Assembly: GCA_963708205.1 (NCBI GenBank)
Contig: OY970196.1
Span: forward strand, 62,001-126,000
DNA length: 64,000 nt
Direction: 5' to 3'
From: CAVYTF01 sp963708205
Lineage (GTDB): Bacteria > Bacteroidota > Bacteroidia > Chitinophagales > Chitinophagaceae
Position numbers and translations under genes: made by a program. Numbering within the stretch: the first letter of the stretch is position 1; every line of letters begins with the position of its first letter. Below are positions 52,144 through 61,756 of this stretch, piece by piece. The notes beneath the pieces were generated by a model. That model was not told the DNA's origin and made no database searches. It saw nothing but the letters and a program-made list of their open reading frames with translations.

Positions 52144-53598
52144 TTAATGAAGAAGCGAATAAACAATATGCAGGCGCATTCTTTTGCTAGTATCAGCTAT
52201 GTTGCCACCGCCAAGCCGCACACGTCCGCATGCAGGATTATTGATAGGAACCGATGAATAAGTGAATGGCGTTATTGCTGCTTGCGAAGAATACAAATAT
52301 TCTGTATAAAAAGGTGCATACAAAGCGAGCTGATGATAATTAGTATCATTGCGTGTGATGATTCCCTGCACATACCTCGAAATATTTAAATTGTAAGAAT
52401 AATCTATTCTGCCATTATCATAAGTGCTTATCGGGAATGAACCAAATGTGGCGAGTGAAATGTTTCCATTAACATCTGTCAGATCGCTTAAAAGTGCTTC
52501 ACGCCGCATGGAATCTGCATCGTAGCCTGCGAGCATTAATACAGGAGGCGTAAAATAAAGATCTGAATTATCAGGAATTTGCTCCATTAAAAGTTCTGCA
52601 CGATGGATAAGTACGTTTCTAAATCCTGTTAAACCGGGAATAGAAATGTTGGCAAAATTTCCTGGGTTTGCTTCAATAAATAATAAACTATCCTGGCTGT
52701 TTGCAGATGGATAATAATTTGAAAGTTGCGATCCTGACCTGTTTCTCGTGATATAATTTGAATGCGCACTTACACCGGCAGCAGCAGTAAAATATCTTAC
52801 CGCAGTATCTGTTACTCCTGTAGAATCAGGATTCAAATATTTAAAATACAAAGCCAGTTTTGTACCCGGATCTGTAAGATTTATTTTGAATAAAGAATTA
52901 CCTGTTGCAGTTGAAGCGATCTGAAATCCTCTGAAATAAATATTAAAAAGAGAATCGCTTACATAAGCATTGGTAGCATCAAACTGATTTAAAAATTGTT
53001 GGGCTAGTGCATCATTCAATCTTATTCTTATTGTACTTACACCGGAATCTGCAAACGCATGAAAAGAGTCAGTAATCAACCCTATCGGACTTATTGCAAC
53101 CGGGGTATTATTGTAGGTTAATTCTTCATCGTTATCAATGAAACTTGAAGTTTTATAAACTGAATCAACAGTAAAAGGTTGATCGCTCGCTATCCTGAAA
53201 ACTCTTAATGAAAGTGGCAGTGTGCTATCACCCCAAACACCATCAAAATGCAGTTCTAACACAACAGAATCTGCGGTAATGCTGTCTTTATTTACAGGAA
53301 ATGAAAAAGGAAAATAAGGAGGCACCAACTGCACATTTATTTGTGCTGCTGTTTGTCCCAAAAGTGGATCATTAAGATAACCAACAACATGATCGTCTCC
53401 GGTATTTAAAAAAATTGCAGAATCACCGGCGTTTTTTGCATATACAGTTATAAAAGTATCTTTGGTAGTAACACCATCTGAAGGCGGTAGTAAATTACTT
53501 CCTATATCTGTTGTAATAATTTTTGTGCAGGCTGAAAAAAGAAGAAGAAATAATGCAAATACGACCAGTAAGTTTTGTTTCAGGTATTGAAAATTCAT
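52144..53598 (-). CDS. DUF4270 family lipoprotein
   Basis: A 484-residue lipoprotein (lipobox LFSAC, Cys at residue 24). The mature N-terminus IGSNLLPPSDGVTTKDTFIT and DDHVVGYLNDPLLGQTAAQI are typical of DUF4270, a Bacteroidota family of unknown function; the long middle region is beta-rich, and the C-terminus ends with a CGRVRLGGGNIADTSKRMRL segment. It follows the GT5-N gene by nine bases on the same strand. The pair next to panC/panD is, from memory, a recurrent arrangement in Bacteroidota. It may be an envelope protein with a role in surface glycan handling, but that is inference. Confidence 0.85.
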   Translation of the reverse strand: MNFQYLKQNLLVVFALFLLLFSACTKIITTDIGSNLLPPSDGVTTKDTFITVYAKNAGDSAIFLNTGDDHVVGYLNDPLLGQTAAQINVQLVPPYFPFSFPVNKDSITADSVVLELHFDGVWGDSTLPLSLRVFRIASDQPFTVDSVYKTSSFIDNDEELTYNNTPVAISPIGLITDSFHAFADSGVSTIRIRLNDALAQQFLNQFDATNAYVSDSLFNIYFRGFQIASTATGNSLFKINLTDPGTKLALYFKYLNPDSTGVTDTAVRYFTAAAGVSAHSNYITRNRSGSQLSNYYPSANSQDSLLFIEANPGNFANISIPGLTGFRNVLIHRAELLMEQIPDNSDLYFTPPVLMLAGYDADSMRREALLSDLTDVNGNISLATFGSFPISTYDNGRIDYSYNLNISRYVQGIITRNDTNYHQLALYAPFYTEYLYSSQAAITPFTYSSVPINNPACGRVRLGGGNIADTSKRMRLHIVYSLLH

Positions 53599-53606
53599 GG
53601 AATAAT

Positions 53607-54425
53607 TTACTTGGCCGCAAGCTCGTTATACAATTCTAAATACTCTGTTAAATCACTATCCCATCCATGAAACGAAATTATTTTTTTACCCTTTACTTTA
53701 GAAAATTCTTCTACTAATTTTTTATCAATTTTATCTGCGCCAAAAGTTATAGCATCGGCATAAGTTGCACCGGCTTTAAACATGGATGTGTTTGTTCCAT
53801 CCTTCAAAACTTCAAGATCTTTTGGTTTTATGTTCGCATGAATATTTGCTTTTTCTGCAAAGCCGCTTCCAAGTTTTTCTTTAAAGGTATTAGCACCAAT
53901 TGTATAAATAATTTTGCTCTGGCTAAATACAGGTTCTTTTTTATAAGCGCTTTTTATGTACATGGGAATTAAGCCCGTCATCCAGCCGCTGCAATGAATA
54001 ATATCCGGCGGCCATCCAAATTTCTTTACAGTTTCCAATGCTCCTTTGCAATAAAAAATTGTACGCAGATCATTATCATCAAACCACTTTCCATCTTCAT
54101 CATGAAAAACATATTTGCGCTTAAAAAAATCTTCATTATCCAAAAAATAAATTTGCAAACGTGCATTGGGTAATGATGCAACTTTTATTTGCAAAGGATA
54201 ATCATCATTATCAACAGAAACATTAATGCCCGAAAGCCTAACAACCTCGTGCAGCCTGTGTCTTCGCTCATTTACTACCCCAAAACGTGGCATAATGCAG
54301 CGCACTTCCATGCCTGCATCATTGCTTTTTATTGCCAGCCTATTTACTATTTCGGCAAACTCTGTTAACTCCAGATAAGGAGACATTTCGGTGGTAATAA
54401 ATAATATTCTTTTCTTTGTTGACAT
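53607..54425 (-). CDS. Glycogen/starch synthase-like GT5 N-domain protein
   Basis: A 272-residue protein equal to only the N-terminal Rossmann domain of glycogen synthases. It aligns with the window's glgA at the start (RILFITTEMSPYLELTEFAE against IIHVSAECYPVAKAGGLGDV) and at PPDIIHCSGWMTGLIPMYIK against PDIIHCHDHHTGLIPFMMKY, but the substrate loop KxGGL is replaced by LELTEFAE, and no C-terminal nucleotide-sugar-binding domain follows. It is not a truncation, because it ends in its own Lys-rich tail and a DUF4270 gene follows at nine bases. Conserved in Bacteroidota; probably not a working synthase, perhaps regulatory. Confidence 0.85.
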   Translation of the reverse strand: MSTKKRILFITTEMSPYLELTEFAEIVNRLAIKSNDAGMEVRCIMPRFGVVNERRHRLHEVVRLSGINVSVDNDDYPLQIKVASLPNARLQIYFLDNEDFFKRKYVFHDEDGKWFDDNDLRTIFYCKGALETVKKFGWPPDIIHCSGWMTGLIPMYIKSAYKKEPVFSQSKIIYTIGANTFKEKLGSGFAEKANIHANIKPKDLEVLKDGTNTSMFKAGATYADAITFGADKIDKKLVEEFSKVKGKKIISFHGWDSDLTEYLELYNELAAK

Positions 54426-54527
54426 TCTATAATTCTATGGCTTTAATTTCCATGAAAAGTTTGCGAAAGTACAAAAAAATAACGGGATTTCAAATATGTA
54501 CTTCAATTAAGCTTTAACCTAATTAAG

Positions 54528-55376
54528 ATGATTTTATTTAAAACAAAAAAAGATATTGAACGCAAACTGGCTTCTATAAAAAATAAACAGCAAACAATTG
54601 GCTTCGTTCCAACAATGGGCGCGCTGCATGAAGGACATCTCTCTTTAATTAGATTAAGTAAAAAACAAAACGACATTACCGTTTGCAGCATTTTTATAAA
54701 CCAACCTCAATTCAACGACAAGGAAGATTTTAAAAAATATCCAATAACTATTGAAAATGATATTCTATTACTGGAAGAAAACAAAACAGATATTTTATTT
54801 CTCCCTTCAGAAAAAGAAATTTATCCAGAAGGCATATATAATTTAACGCACTTCAATTTAGGTGAGATAGAAAATATTTTAGAAGGGAAATTTCGTTCGG
54901 GACATTTTCAGGGCGTTTGCCAGGTTGTAGATGTTTTATTAAAAATAATTCAGCCTGATAAATTATATCTCGGACAAAAAGATTACCAACAATGCATGAT
55001 CATAAAAAAAATGATTGAAGTTGAAAATTTACATGTTGAAACAATTATTTCTTCAACACTCCGCGAACCATCAGGGCTTGCAATGAGCAGCAGAAATATG
55101 CATTTAAGTGATGAACAGAAAAAACAGGCAAGTTCACTTTACCAATCACTACTCTTTATAAAAGAAAAAATTGCTGAAAAAGATTTTGATGATTTGAAAT
55201 CCAAAGCAACAGAAATGCTTTTGAAAAATGGATTTGATAAAATTGATTATATTGAAATAGCAGACGCAGCAACACTTTCAGCATTTTCTCATTTTGATAA
55301 AAATAAAAAAATAGTAATACTTGCTGCCGCATTTATAAACGGAGTAAGATTGATTGATAACCTGCTGATTGAATAA
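54528..55376 (+). CDS. panC: Pantoate--beta-alanine ligase
   Basis: A 282-residue enzyme that joins pantoate and beta-alanine to make pantothenate, the coenzyme A precursor. Motifs: GFVPTMGALHEGHLSLI (HEGH at 34-37), FINQPQFNDKEDF, the KLYLGQKDYQQCMIIKKM segment and the KMSKS-like REPSGLAMSSRN. Full length. Divergent from the GT5-N gene and followed after 57 bases by panD. Confidence 0.96.
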   Translation: MILFKTKKDIERKLASIKNKQQTIGFVPTMGALHEGHLSLIRLSKKQNDITVCSIFINQPQFNDKEDFKKYPITIENDILLLEENKTDILFLPSEKEIYPEGIYNLTHFNLGEIENILEGKFRSGHFQGVCQVVDVLLKIIQPDKLYLGQKDYQQCMIIKKMIEVENLHVETIISSTLREPSGLAMSSRNMHLSDEQKKQASSLYQSLLFIKEKIAEKDFDDLKSKATEMLLKNGFDKIDYIEIADAATLSAFSHFDKNKKIVILAAAFINGVRLIDNLLIE

Positions 55377-55417
55377 AAATGCTTCATTCTCAATTCTTAA
55401 CTGCTAATTATTGTTCG

Positions 55418-55425
55418 TAACTTTG
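55418..55425 (+). promoter_or_regulatory. Bacteroidota-type -7 box upstream of panD
   Basis: TAACTTTG matches TAnnTTTG and lies eight bases before the panD ATG. It suggests that panD can be transcribed apart from panC with a very short leader. Confidence 0.4.
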
Positions 55426-55433
55426 CGCCCGCT

Positions 55434-55778
55434 ATGCAAATAGAAATTTTAAAATCGAAGATTCATCGGGCAGTTATCACCGAAGCAAATCTTAATTATG
55501 TAGGAAGTTTAACGCTTGATGAAGACTTAATGGATGCCGGAAATTTCATAGAAAATGAAAAGATCCAAATAGTAAATGTAAATAACGGCACAAGGTTAGA
55601 AACTTATTTAATTAGAGGAAAAAGAGGAAGTGGTATTGTGTGTTTAAATGGCCCTGCAGCGCGTCGTGGAGCAGTTGGTGATGTGGTAATAATAATAAGT
55701 TATGCAAGCATGGATTTTGAAGAAGCAAAGTCTTTTAAGCCAGCTCTCGTTTTTCCAAAAGAAGGAAATAAATTGTAG
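55434..55778 (+). CDS. panD: Aspartate 1-decarboxylase
   Basis: A 114-residue pyruvoyl enzyme that makes beta-alanine from aspartate. The proenzyme self-cleaves between Gly 24 and Ser 25 (NYVGSLTLDE). Other motifs include KIQIVNVNNGTRLETYLI and GIVCLNGPAARRGAVGDVVI. Provides the substrate for panC just upstream. Its stop codon abuts the next gene's ATG (TAGATG), so rfaE2 is translationally coupled. Confidence 0.96.
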   Translation: MQIEILKSKIHRAVITEANLNYVGSLTLDEDLMDAGNFIENEKIQIVNVNNGTRLETYLIRGKRGSGIVCLNGPAARRGAVGDVVIIISYASMDFEEAKSFKPALVFPKEGNKL

Positions 55779-56273
55779 ATGAAAAATATTGCTGCGATAG
55801 AAAAAAAAATTTGCGATCTACCGCAAATCCTTTCTCTCATTGCATCGTGGAGAATAATGGGAAAAACAGTTGCTTTCACAAACGGCTGCTTCGACATTCT
55901 TCATGAAGGTCATATTTATTCTTTATCACAGGCAGCGAAACAAGCTGATTATTTAGTTGTTGGTGTAAATGCAGATGCAAGTGTTCGAAAATTAAAAGGT
56001 CATGATCGACCCATAAATAATCAACACAGCCGCTCACTTATTTTAGCTTCTTTATTAATTACAGATGCTGTGATTATTTTTGAAGAAGATACCCCGCTGA
56101 ATATTATTAATGCTATAAAGCCTGATGTACTTGTGAAAGGCGGCGACTATAAAATTGAGCAAATTGTTGGCGCTAAAGAAGTAATAGCAAACGGCGGAAG
56201 AGTTGAGATCAACCCAATAATTCCTGACTTTTCTACTTCGAAAATTATTGATGCAATTAAAAGATTGGGATAA
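55779..56273 (+). CDS. rfaE2: D-glycero-beta-D-manno-heptose 1-phosphate adenylyltransferase
   Basis: A 164-residue stand-alone form of the C-terminal domain of HldE, which makes ADP-heptose for LPS core. The nucleotidyltransferase motif is AFTNGCFDILHEGHIYSL (HEGH at 42-45), followed by VGVNADASVRKLKG and the final PDFSTSKIIDAIK. It starts at the base after the panD stop. Ordinary member of a small family also close to FMN adenylyltransferases; the LPS role is by homology. Confidence 0.92.
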   Translation: MKNIAAIEKKICDLPQILSLIASWRIMGKTVAFTNGCFDILHEGHIYSLSQAAKQADYLVVGVNADASVRKLKGHDRPINNQHSRSLILASLLITDAVIIFEEDTPLNIINAIKPDVLVKGGDYKIEQIVGAKEVIANGGRVEINPIIPDFSTSKIIDAIKRLG

Positions 56274-56276
56274 ATA

Positions 56277-57125
56277 TTATTGATGCAAGGGAAGTATAAA
56301 CTGCCTATACAAATTTTCAGTTTCATAATTTTTATAACCCTTCTTTCCTATTTGTTTTACCCATTTTATTCCAAAAATACTATTGGTTAAAAAAATTTCT
56401 GAAGCTTCAAGCATATCTTTTAAAGACATTTTTATTTCTTTAAATGCTATATTATTTTGTTTAAAACAATATAATAAATATCTACGCATTACACCATCAA
56501 TACAGCCTTCATCCAACATAGGTGTTTGAATTACTTTATCTTTTATTATAAAAATATTTGCAATAGTTGCATCAGCAATTCTATCAGAATTATTCAATAA
56601 CAGCGCATCATTCAGCTTATTTTGTTTTGCCCACATTGCTGCCATTGAATAAGGCAAAAAGTTATTACTTTTAATGTGAGAAAAATTATCGCAGCACTTT
56701 TTTGCATCTTCATAAATATCTATAATTAAACCATTTTCATTCAATTTGTTTTGCGATTCTAAATTCCAGGTTTGAATGATAAAATTTGCATAATTATTTT
56801 CCACATCGTATAATCCGCCATTGCCGCGAAATATCGTTAGTCGAATTCTTGCAGACTTGCTATGGTTATTTTTTTTTACAAGTAATAATATTTGTTCTTC
56901 TAAAAATTCTTTTGAAAAATTTTTTCTTTCTTCGAATTGCAGTTGTTTTAACGAATTAAATAATCTTTCATAATGAAGATCAGAAAGAATAATTTTTTCA
57001 TTCACCATTTTCATCGTTTCAAAAAAACCATCGCCATATCGAAAAGAACGATTGTCGGCCGAAAGTAAAAGAGCATCTGATTTAAAAAATTTTCCGTTAT
57101 AATTCAAAAAGATCGAATCATTCAT
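56277..57125 (-). CDS. Class IV PLP aminotransferase (PabC/BCAT/DAAT type)
   Basis: A 282-residue fold type IV PLP enzyme. It begins FLNYNGKFFKSDALLLSADN and RSFRYGDGFFETMKMVNE, with the active-site Lys in FSHIKSNNFLPYSMA, then DALLLNNSDRIADATIANIF and CIDGVMRRYLL. The N-terminal FRYGDGFFETM resembles aminodeoxychorismate lyase (PabC) and branched-chain transaminases; which substrate it takes cannot be decided by eye. Its stop codon is three bases from that of rfaE2 (convergent) and it diverges from the Nif3 gene. Confidence 0.85.
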   Translation of the reverse strand: MNDSIFLNYNGKFFKSDALLLSADNRSFRYGDGFFETMKMVNEKIILSDLHYERLFNSLKQLQFEERKNFSKEFLEEQILLLVKKNNHSKSARIRLTIFRGNGGLYDVENNYANFIIQTWNLESQNKLNENGLIIDIYEDAKKCCDNFSHIKSNNFLPYSMAAMWAKQNKLNDALLLNNSDRIADATIANIFIIKDKVIQTPMLDEGCIDGVMRRYLLYCFKQNNIAFKEIKMSLKDMLEASEIFLTNSIFGIKWVKQIGKKGYKNYETENLYRQFILPLHQ

Positions 57126-57155
57126 ACCACAAAAATAGTTTCTTAATTTGCATTA

Positions 57156-58253
57156 ATGAAAATAGCTGAGGTCATTGCTGAGCTTGAAAACTTTGCTCCA
57201 TTATCGTTACAGGAAAGTTATGATAACGCCGGGCTTATCACCGGAAACTTGGACTGGCATTGCACCGGAGCGCTTTGTGCCCTTGACTCAACAGAAGATG
57301 TTATCAAAGAAGCACAACAAAAAAATTGCAATCTCGTGATCGCACATCATCCAATTATTTTTAATGGAATAAAAAAAATAACAGGTAGAAATTATGTAGA
57401 AAAAACAATTATTGCGGCTATTAAAAATGATATTGCCATTTATGCAATTCATACAAATCTGGACAATATCTTAAAAGGTGTAAATGATAGAATTGCAGAC
57501 AAGCTTGAACTCATAGACAGGAAAATTTTATTGCCAAAATCAAAGCAGCTTTTAAAGCTTTTTACTTTTATTCCCGTGGAATATTTAAATAAAGTTCGCG
57601 ATGCAATATTTGCTGCAGGTGCCGGAAACATTGGTAATTATAGCGAATGCAGTTTTAATGTACAAGGCAAAGGCACTTTCAAAGCAAAGGAAAATACACA
57701 TCCCTTTGTTGGGGAAATCGGAAAAAGACACGAAGAAAATGAAGTGAAAATCGAAATAATTTTTCCGATCTATTTGCAAAAGAAAATAATTGCCGCATTA
57801 TTACAAGCGCATCCTTATGAAGAAGTTGCTTATGATATTATTAGCCTGGAAAATATTTTTGAAAATACAGGAATCGGCTTAATAGGCGAATTGCCCGAAG
57901 AAATTTCTGAGACAGATTTTTTACATCAATTAAAAAATGCGTTCCATCTTTCATTAATAAAGCATACGAATCTCAGAGGCAAAAAGGTAAAAAAGGTTGC
58001 GCTGTGCGGAGGCTCGGGGCAATTCTTACTTTCAAATGCTTTAAACGAAAATGCAGATTTTTATATTACTTCAGACATAAAATACCACCAATTTTTTGAT
58101 GCAAATGATAAAATAATAATAGCAGACATCGGGCATTGGGAAAGTGAGCAATTTACTATAGATTTATTGTTTGACATTTTACGCTCAAAATTTCCTAACT
58201 TTGCCGTCCAAAAAACATCAATAAATACAAATCCGGTAAATTATTTTTTATAA
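57156..58253 (+). CDS. Nif3-like dinuclear metal centre protein
   Basis: A 365-residue NIF3/DUF34 family protein, hexameric with two metals per active site. Metal ligands are in VIAHHPIIFNGIKK, AIHTNLDN and GHWESEQFT. A PII-like insert (about residues 125-235, including FIPVEYLNKVRDAIFAAGAG and HPYEEVAYDI) splits the domain, as in the longer YqfO forms. Its biochemical activity is disputed (GTP cyclohydrolase-like or NTP-handling). Followed after 53 bases by the zinc-ribbon protein, a frequent partner in many phyla. Confidence 0.93.
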   Translation: MKIAEVIAELENFAPLSLQESYDNAGLITGNLDWHCTGALCALDSTEDVIKEAQQKNCNLVIAHHPIIFNGIKKITGRNYVEKTIIAAIKNDIAIYAIHTNLDNILKGVNDRIADKLELIDRKILLPKSKQLLKLFTFIPVEYLNKVRDAIFAAGAGNIGNYSECSFNVQGKGTFKAKENTHPFVGEIGKRHEENEVKIEIIFPIYLQKKIIAALLQAHPYEEVAYDIISLENIFENTGIGLIGELPEEISETDFLHQLKNAFHLSLIKHTNLRGKKVKKVALCGGSGQFLLSNALNENADFYITSDIKYHQFFDANDKIIIADIGHWESEQFTIDLLFDILRSKFPNFAVQKTSINTNPVNYFL

Positions 58254-58306
58254 AAACTTGAAGATTTTATTTATTGTATAATACTAAAAAAATTACAAAA
58301 TAAAAT

Positions 58307-59062
58307 ATGGCAGCAGTAAAAGATTATTCAGTTGAAGAAAAACTTTCAGCCCTTGTTAAATTGCAAAAAATTGATTCAAAGTTAGACCAGATACAAACTT
58401 TGAAAGGCGAGCTTCCTATGGAAGTAAGTGATTTGGAAGATGAAATTGTGGGATTAACAAGCCGCAAAAATCGTATCGAAGAAGAGATCAATGGCATCAG
58501 TGAATTTATTGAACAAAAAAAATCAGCTATAAAAGATGCGCAGGCACTTGCAAAAAAATATGAAAAGCAAAGTGAAGATGTAAAGAATAATCGTGAGTTT
58601 GAGGCAATAAATAAAGAAATAGAATTGCAGCAGCTTGAAGAAAAACTTGCCGAAAAACACATTCGTGATGCCAATGAAGAATTGATTGATAAAGCCAGAG
58701 CTTTGGAAATTGCAAAAAAACAAATTGCTGCTAAAGAATCTGTACTGACGCAGAAAAAAGAAGAGCTGGAAAAAATTATTGCAGACACCGAAAAGGAAGA
58801 AACACATTATAACAAAATAGCTGAAGCAGCGCGGAAAACAACGGACGACAGGTTATTGTATTCTTATGATAGAATAAGAAAAAGTTATAGAAACGGATTG
58901 GCAGTTGTGCCTGTAGAACGCGATGCTTGCGGAGGATGTTACAATGCAATTCCACCACAAAAACAGAGTGAAATAAAACAACGGAAAAAAGTAATGGTTT
59001 GCGAAAATTGCGGAAGAATTTTGGTGGATGACGAGTTGAATAATGCTATTCAGATAAAGTAA
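58307..59062 (+). CDS. C4-type zinc-ribbon coiled-coil protein (CT398/DUF164-like)
   Basis: A 251-residue protein with a long antiparallel coiled coil (about residues 10-190, very rich in Glu, Lys, Ile and Ala) and a C-terminal zinc ribbon with four cysteines: DACGGCYNAIPPQ and MVCENCGRILVDD. This is the CT398-like family, which has been linked to sigma-54 or flagellar/secretion partners in chlamydiae and is of unknown role in Bacteroidota. Gene pairing with Nif3 is common. Complete. Confidence 0.92.
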   Translation: MAAVKDYSVEEKLSALVKLQKIDSKLDQIQTLKGELPMEVSDLEDEIVGLTSRKNRIEEEINGISEFIEQKKSAIKDAQALAKKYEKQSEDVKNNREFEAINKEIELQQLEEKLAEKHIRDANEELIDKARALEIAKKQIAAKESVLTQKKEELEKIIADTEKEETHYNKIAEAARKTTDDRLLYSYDRIRKSYRNGLAVVPVERDACGGCYNAIPPQKQSEIKQRKKVMVCENCGRILVDDELNNAIQIK

Positions 59063-59131
59063 TTTATTGAAATTATCTTAGTAAGCTTTTAGTGAAATCC
59101 AAAAAATTCTTTCCTTTTTACTCTCTATTTA

Positions 59132-61732
59132 TTAACTTCCCATCAGCAGTTTTGCGATCAATCCAGTCCATCCTGTTTGATGTGATGCGCCCAAACCTTT
59201 GCCATTATCTCCATGAAAATATTCATGAAATAAAATGTATTTATTAAAATTTTCATCATGCTGTATTTTTATATTATCACCAAACACAGGCCTGACGCCG
59301 CTTTCATCGAGCAGGAATATTTTTTTAATGCGATCAGTTAATGCTTGAGATATTTCGAGCAACGAAAAATATTTATTACTTCCAGTTGGATATTCTACTT
59401 TAAAATCATCACCATAATAATGATAAAAACGCTCAAGACTCTCGATGATCAGAAAATTAGCAGGCATCCAAATTGGTCCGCGCCAATTGCTGTTGCCTCC
59501 AAACATATCGCTGTATGATTCACCAGGCACATATGCAACTGAAAAAGATTGTTCCCCTACATTAAAAACATAAGGATGCGCTTCATGATATTTTGATAAA
59601 GCACGCACACCGAACTCACTTAAAAATTCATTTTCATCAAGCATGCGCTGCAATATTTTTTTCATGCGATGACCCCGCAATAAACTTAATAAATGCTGCT
59701 CATCTCTGCCTTGAACATCCCAATGCGAAACAAGATTTGAAAGCTCAGGTCTATTGTCAAGAAACCATCTTAAGCGCTGCGCAAATTTTGGAAGCTTCTG
59801 CAATGTTTGATGATCGATAACTTCTACAGCAAACAAAGGGATCAGCCCAACAACACTGCGCACTTTCAGTTTAACGCTGGTATTATCTGCCATTTTTAAA
59901 GCATCATAATAAAATTCATCTTCATCATCCCATAAACCTTTATTGTTATCGCTCATATTTTCCATTGCATCTGCGATGTATAAAAAATGTTCGAAAAATT
60001 TTGTTGCGAGATCTTCATATACATTATTGTTCATTGCAAGCTCAAGTGCGATGCGCAACATGTTCAGAGCAAACATTGCCATCCAGCTTGTGCCATCACT
60101 TTGCTCAATAAAAACGCCATCAGGCATCGGCGCATTCCTGTTAAACACACCGATATTATCAAGGCCTAAAAATCCTCCTTCAAAAATATTATTGCCTTGT
60201 TTATCTTTCCTGTTTACCCACCACGAAAAATTAAGAAGCAGTTTATGAAAAATTATTTCTAAAAACTTACTATCTTTTTTGCCATTATTCTTTTCGTCAA
60301 TTTTATAAACGCACCATGCAGCCCAGGCATGCACCGGAGGATTTGCATCACCGAAATCCCATTCGTAGGCAGGCAATTGTCCACTCGGATGCATGTACCA
60401 ATCTTTGGTTAATAACTTCAGTTGGTCTTTTGCAAAATCAGCATCAATCAAAGAAAGGCTAACGCAATGAAAACCCAAGTCCCACGTGGCATACCAGGGA
60501 TATTCCCATGTATCAGGCATTGAAATAATATCTGCATTATTCAAATTCATCCAGCTATAATTGCGTATTTTTTTTCTTTCTTCAGGAGGTGGTGGCTGCG
60601 ATGGATCACCGTTAAGCCATTGCTTGATATTGTAATAATAAAATTGTTTACACCATAACATTCCTGCGAAAGCTTGTCGCTGCACGAGTTTTTCGTCATC
60701 GCTTGAAATATCTTTTTGCAATGCATTATAAAATTCATTTGCTTCTTTTATACGCGCAGAAAATATTTCATCAAAATCATCGAAAGGTTTTTGATTATTT
60801 GTATTTTCTAAACGAAGTTTTATTTCATAGGTTTCATCTGCTTTTATTACAACATCATAATTGAAAGCAGCTTTCGTTCCTTCCACATCCTGGTTAATCG
60901 CATCATTGATATTGTTTACAATAAAATCATTGATACCATCTTTACAAGTGTCTGATTTATTTTCAGCGTTGTATAATTTTTTATTGTTGCTTTCATTTTC
61001 GCAAAACAGTAGATGTGTTTTGGTTGCTGCATGTAAAACGTAATTTTCCAAAGCTTGATGTTCGATTAAAATGTTACCATCTTTTTCCTGCAAAGCAGGT
61101 TTATAATCATCATAACCCCAAAGCCATCTATTGCGAAACCACAGTGTTGGCAATACATTCAGGGCAGCATCTTCATTACTGCGATTTGCAATAGAGATTT
61201 TTATGAGCACATCATTTTCATTTGCTTTTGCATATTCTATAAAAACATCAAAATATTTATCATCATTAAAAATTCCTGTATCAATCAATTCAAATTCAGG
61301 TTCAAGCCTGTTGCGTTTTTTATTTTCATTAAGCAATTGTTCGTAAGGAAATTGTGTTTGCGGATATTTATACAACATCTTCATGTATGAATGTGTTGGC
61401 GTATTATCGAGATAGTAATACAGCTCTTTCACATCTTCTCCGTGATTACCTTCAGTATTCGTCAAACCAAAATATCTTTCTTTAATTATAGCATCTTTTT
61501 TATTCCATAAACTCAAAGCAAAGCACAATAACTGTTTATCATCACAAATGCCACCAATGCCTTCTTCACCCCAGCGGAAAGCCTTGCTGCGCGCCATTTC
61601 ATGCGTTGTGTAATTCCATGCATCGCCATTTGCACTGTAATCTTCGCGCACAGTTGCCCATTGTCTATCAGTTAAATAGGGTCCCCATTTTTTCCAATCT
61701 TTATTTTGCAATCTTTGCTGTTCGTCGGTCAT
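59132..61732 (-). CDS. GH63 / MGH1-like glucosidase
   Basis: An 866-residue cytoplasmic (no signal peptide) glycosidase with an (alpha/alpha)6 barrel. Typical features are WKKWGPYLTDRQWATVREDY at the N-terminus, AFRWGEEGIGGICDDKQLLC, WEYPWYATWDLGFHCVSLSL (catalytic Asp region), HPSGQLPAYEWDFGDANPPV, GGNSNWRGPIWMPANFL and the C-terminal FHEYFHGDNGKGLGASHQTG, all conserved in bacterial GH63 and mannosylglycerate-hydrolase-like enzymes. It likely removes alpha-glucose from small sugars or glycosides. Context (convergent zinc-ribbon gene, divergent methyltransferase) gives no substrate. Confidence 0.92.
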   Translation of the reverse strand: MTDEQQRLQNKDWKKWGPYLTDRQWATVREDYSANGDAWNYTTHEMARSKAFRWGEEGIGGICDDKQLLCFALSLWNKKDAIIKERYFGLTNTEGNHGEDVKELYYYLDNTPTHSYMKMLYKYPQTQFPYEQLLNENKKRNRLEPEFELIDTGIFNDDKYFDVFIEYAKANENDVLIKISIANRSNEDAALNVLPTLWFRNRWLWGYDDYKPALQEKDGNILIEHQALENYVLHAATKTHLLFCENESNNKKLYNAENKSDTCKDGINDFIVNNINDAINQDVEGTKAAFNYDVVIKADETYEIKLRLENTNNQKPFDDFDEIFSARIKEANEFYNALQKDISSDDEKLVQRQAFAGMLWCKQFYYYNIKQWLNGDPSQPPPPEERKKIRNYSWMNLNNADIISMPDTWEYPWYATWDLGFHCVSLSLIDADFAKDQLKLLTKDWYMHPSGQLPAYEWDFGDANPPVHAWAAWCVYKIDEKNNGKKDSKFLEIIFHKLLLNFSWWVNRKDKQGNNIFEGGFLGLDNIGVFNRNAPMPDGVFIEQSDGTSWMAMFALNMLRIALELAMNNNVYEDLATKFFEHFLYIADAMENMSDNNKGLWDDEDEFYYDALKMADNTSVKLKVRSVVGLIPLFAVEVIDHQTLQKLPKFAQRLRWFLDNRPELSNLVSHWDVQGRDEQHLLSLLRGHRMKKILQRMLDENEFLSEFGVRALSKYHEAHPYVFNVGEQSFSVAYVPGESYSDMFGGNSNWRGPIWMPANFLIIESLERFYHYYGDDFKVEYPTGSNKYFSLLEISQALTDRIKKIFLLDESGVRPVFGDNIKIQHDENFNKYILFHEYFHGDNGKGLGASHQTGWTGLIAKLLMGS

Positions 61733-61756
61733 AATTTTTATACAAATTTGTTAACA

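Noticed and set aside
53607..54425. Frameshifted or broken glycogen synthase
   Set aside because: No remnant of the C-terminal GT-B domain follows; a DUF4270 gene starts nine bases later in a tidy arrangement, so the short form is genuine.
58324..58788. Minus-strand Ser/Phe-rich frame opposite the coiled-coil protein
   Set aside because: Antisense of Glu/Lys-rich codons; no start context, and the forward gene is a clear family member.
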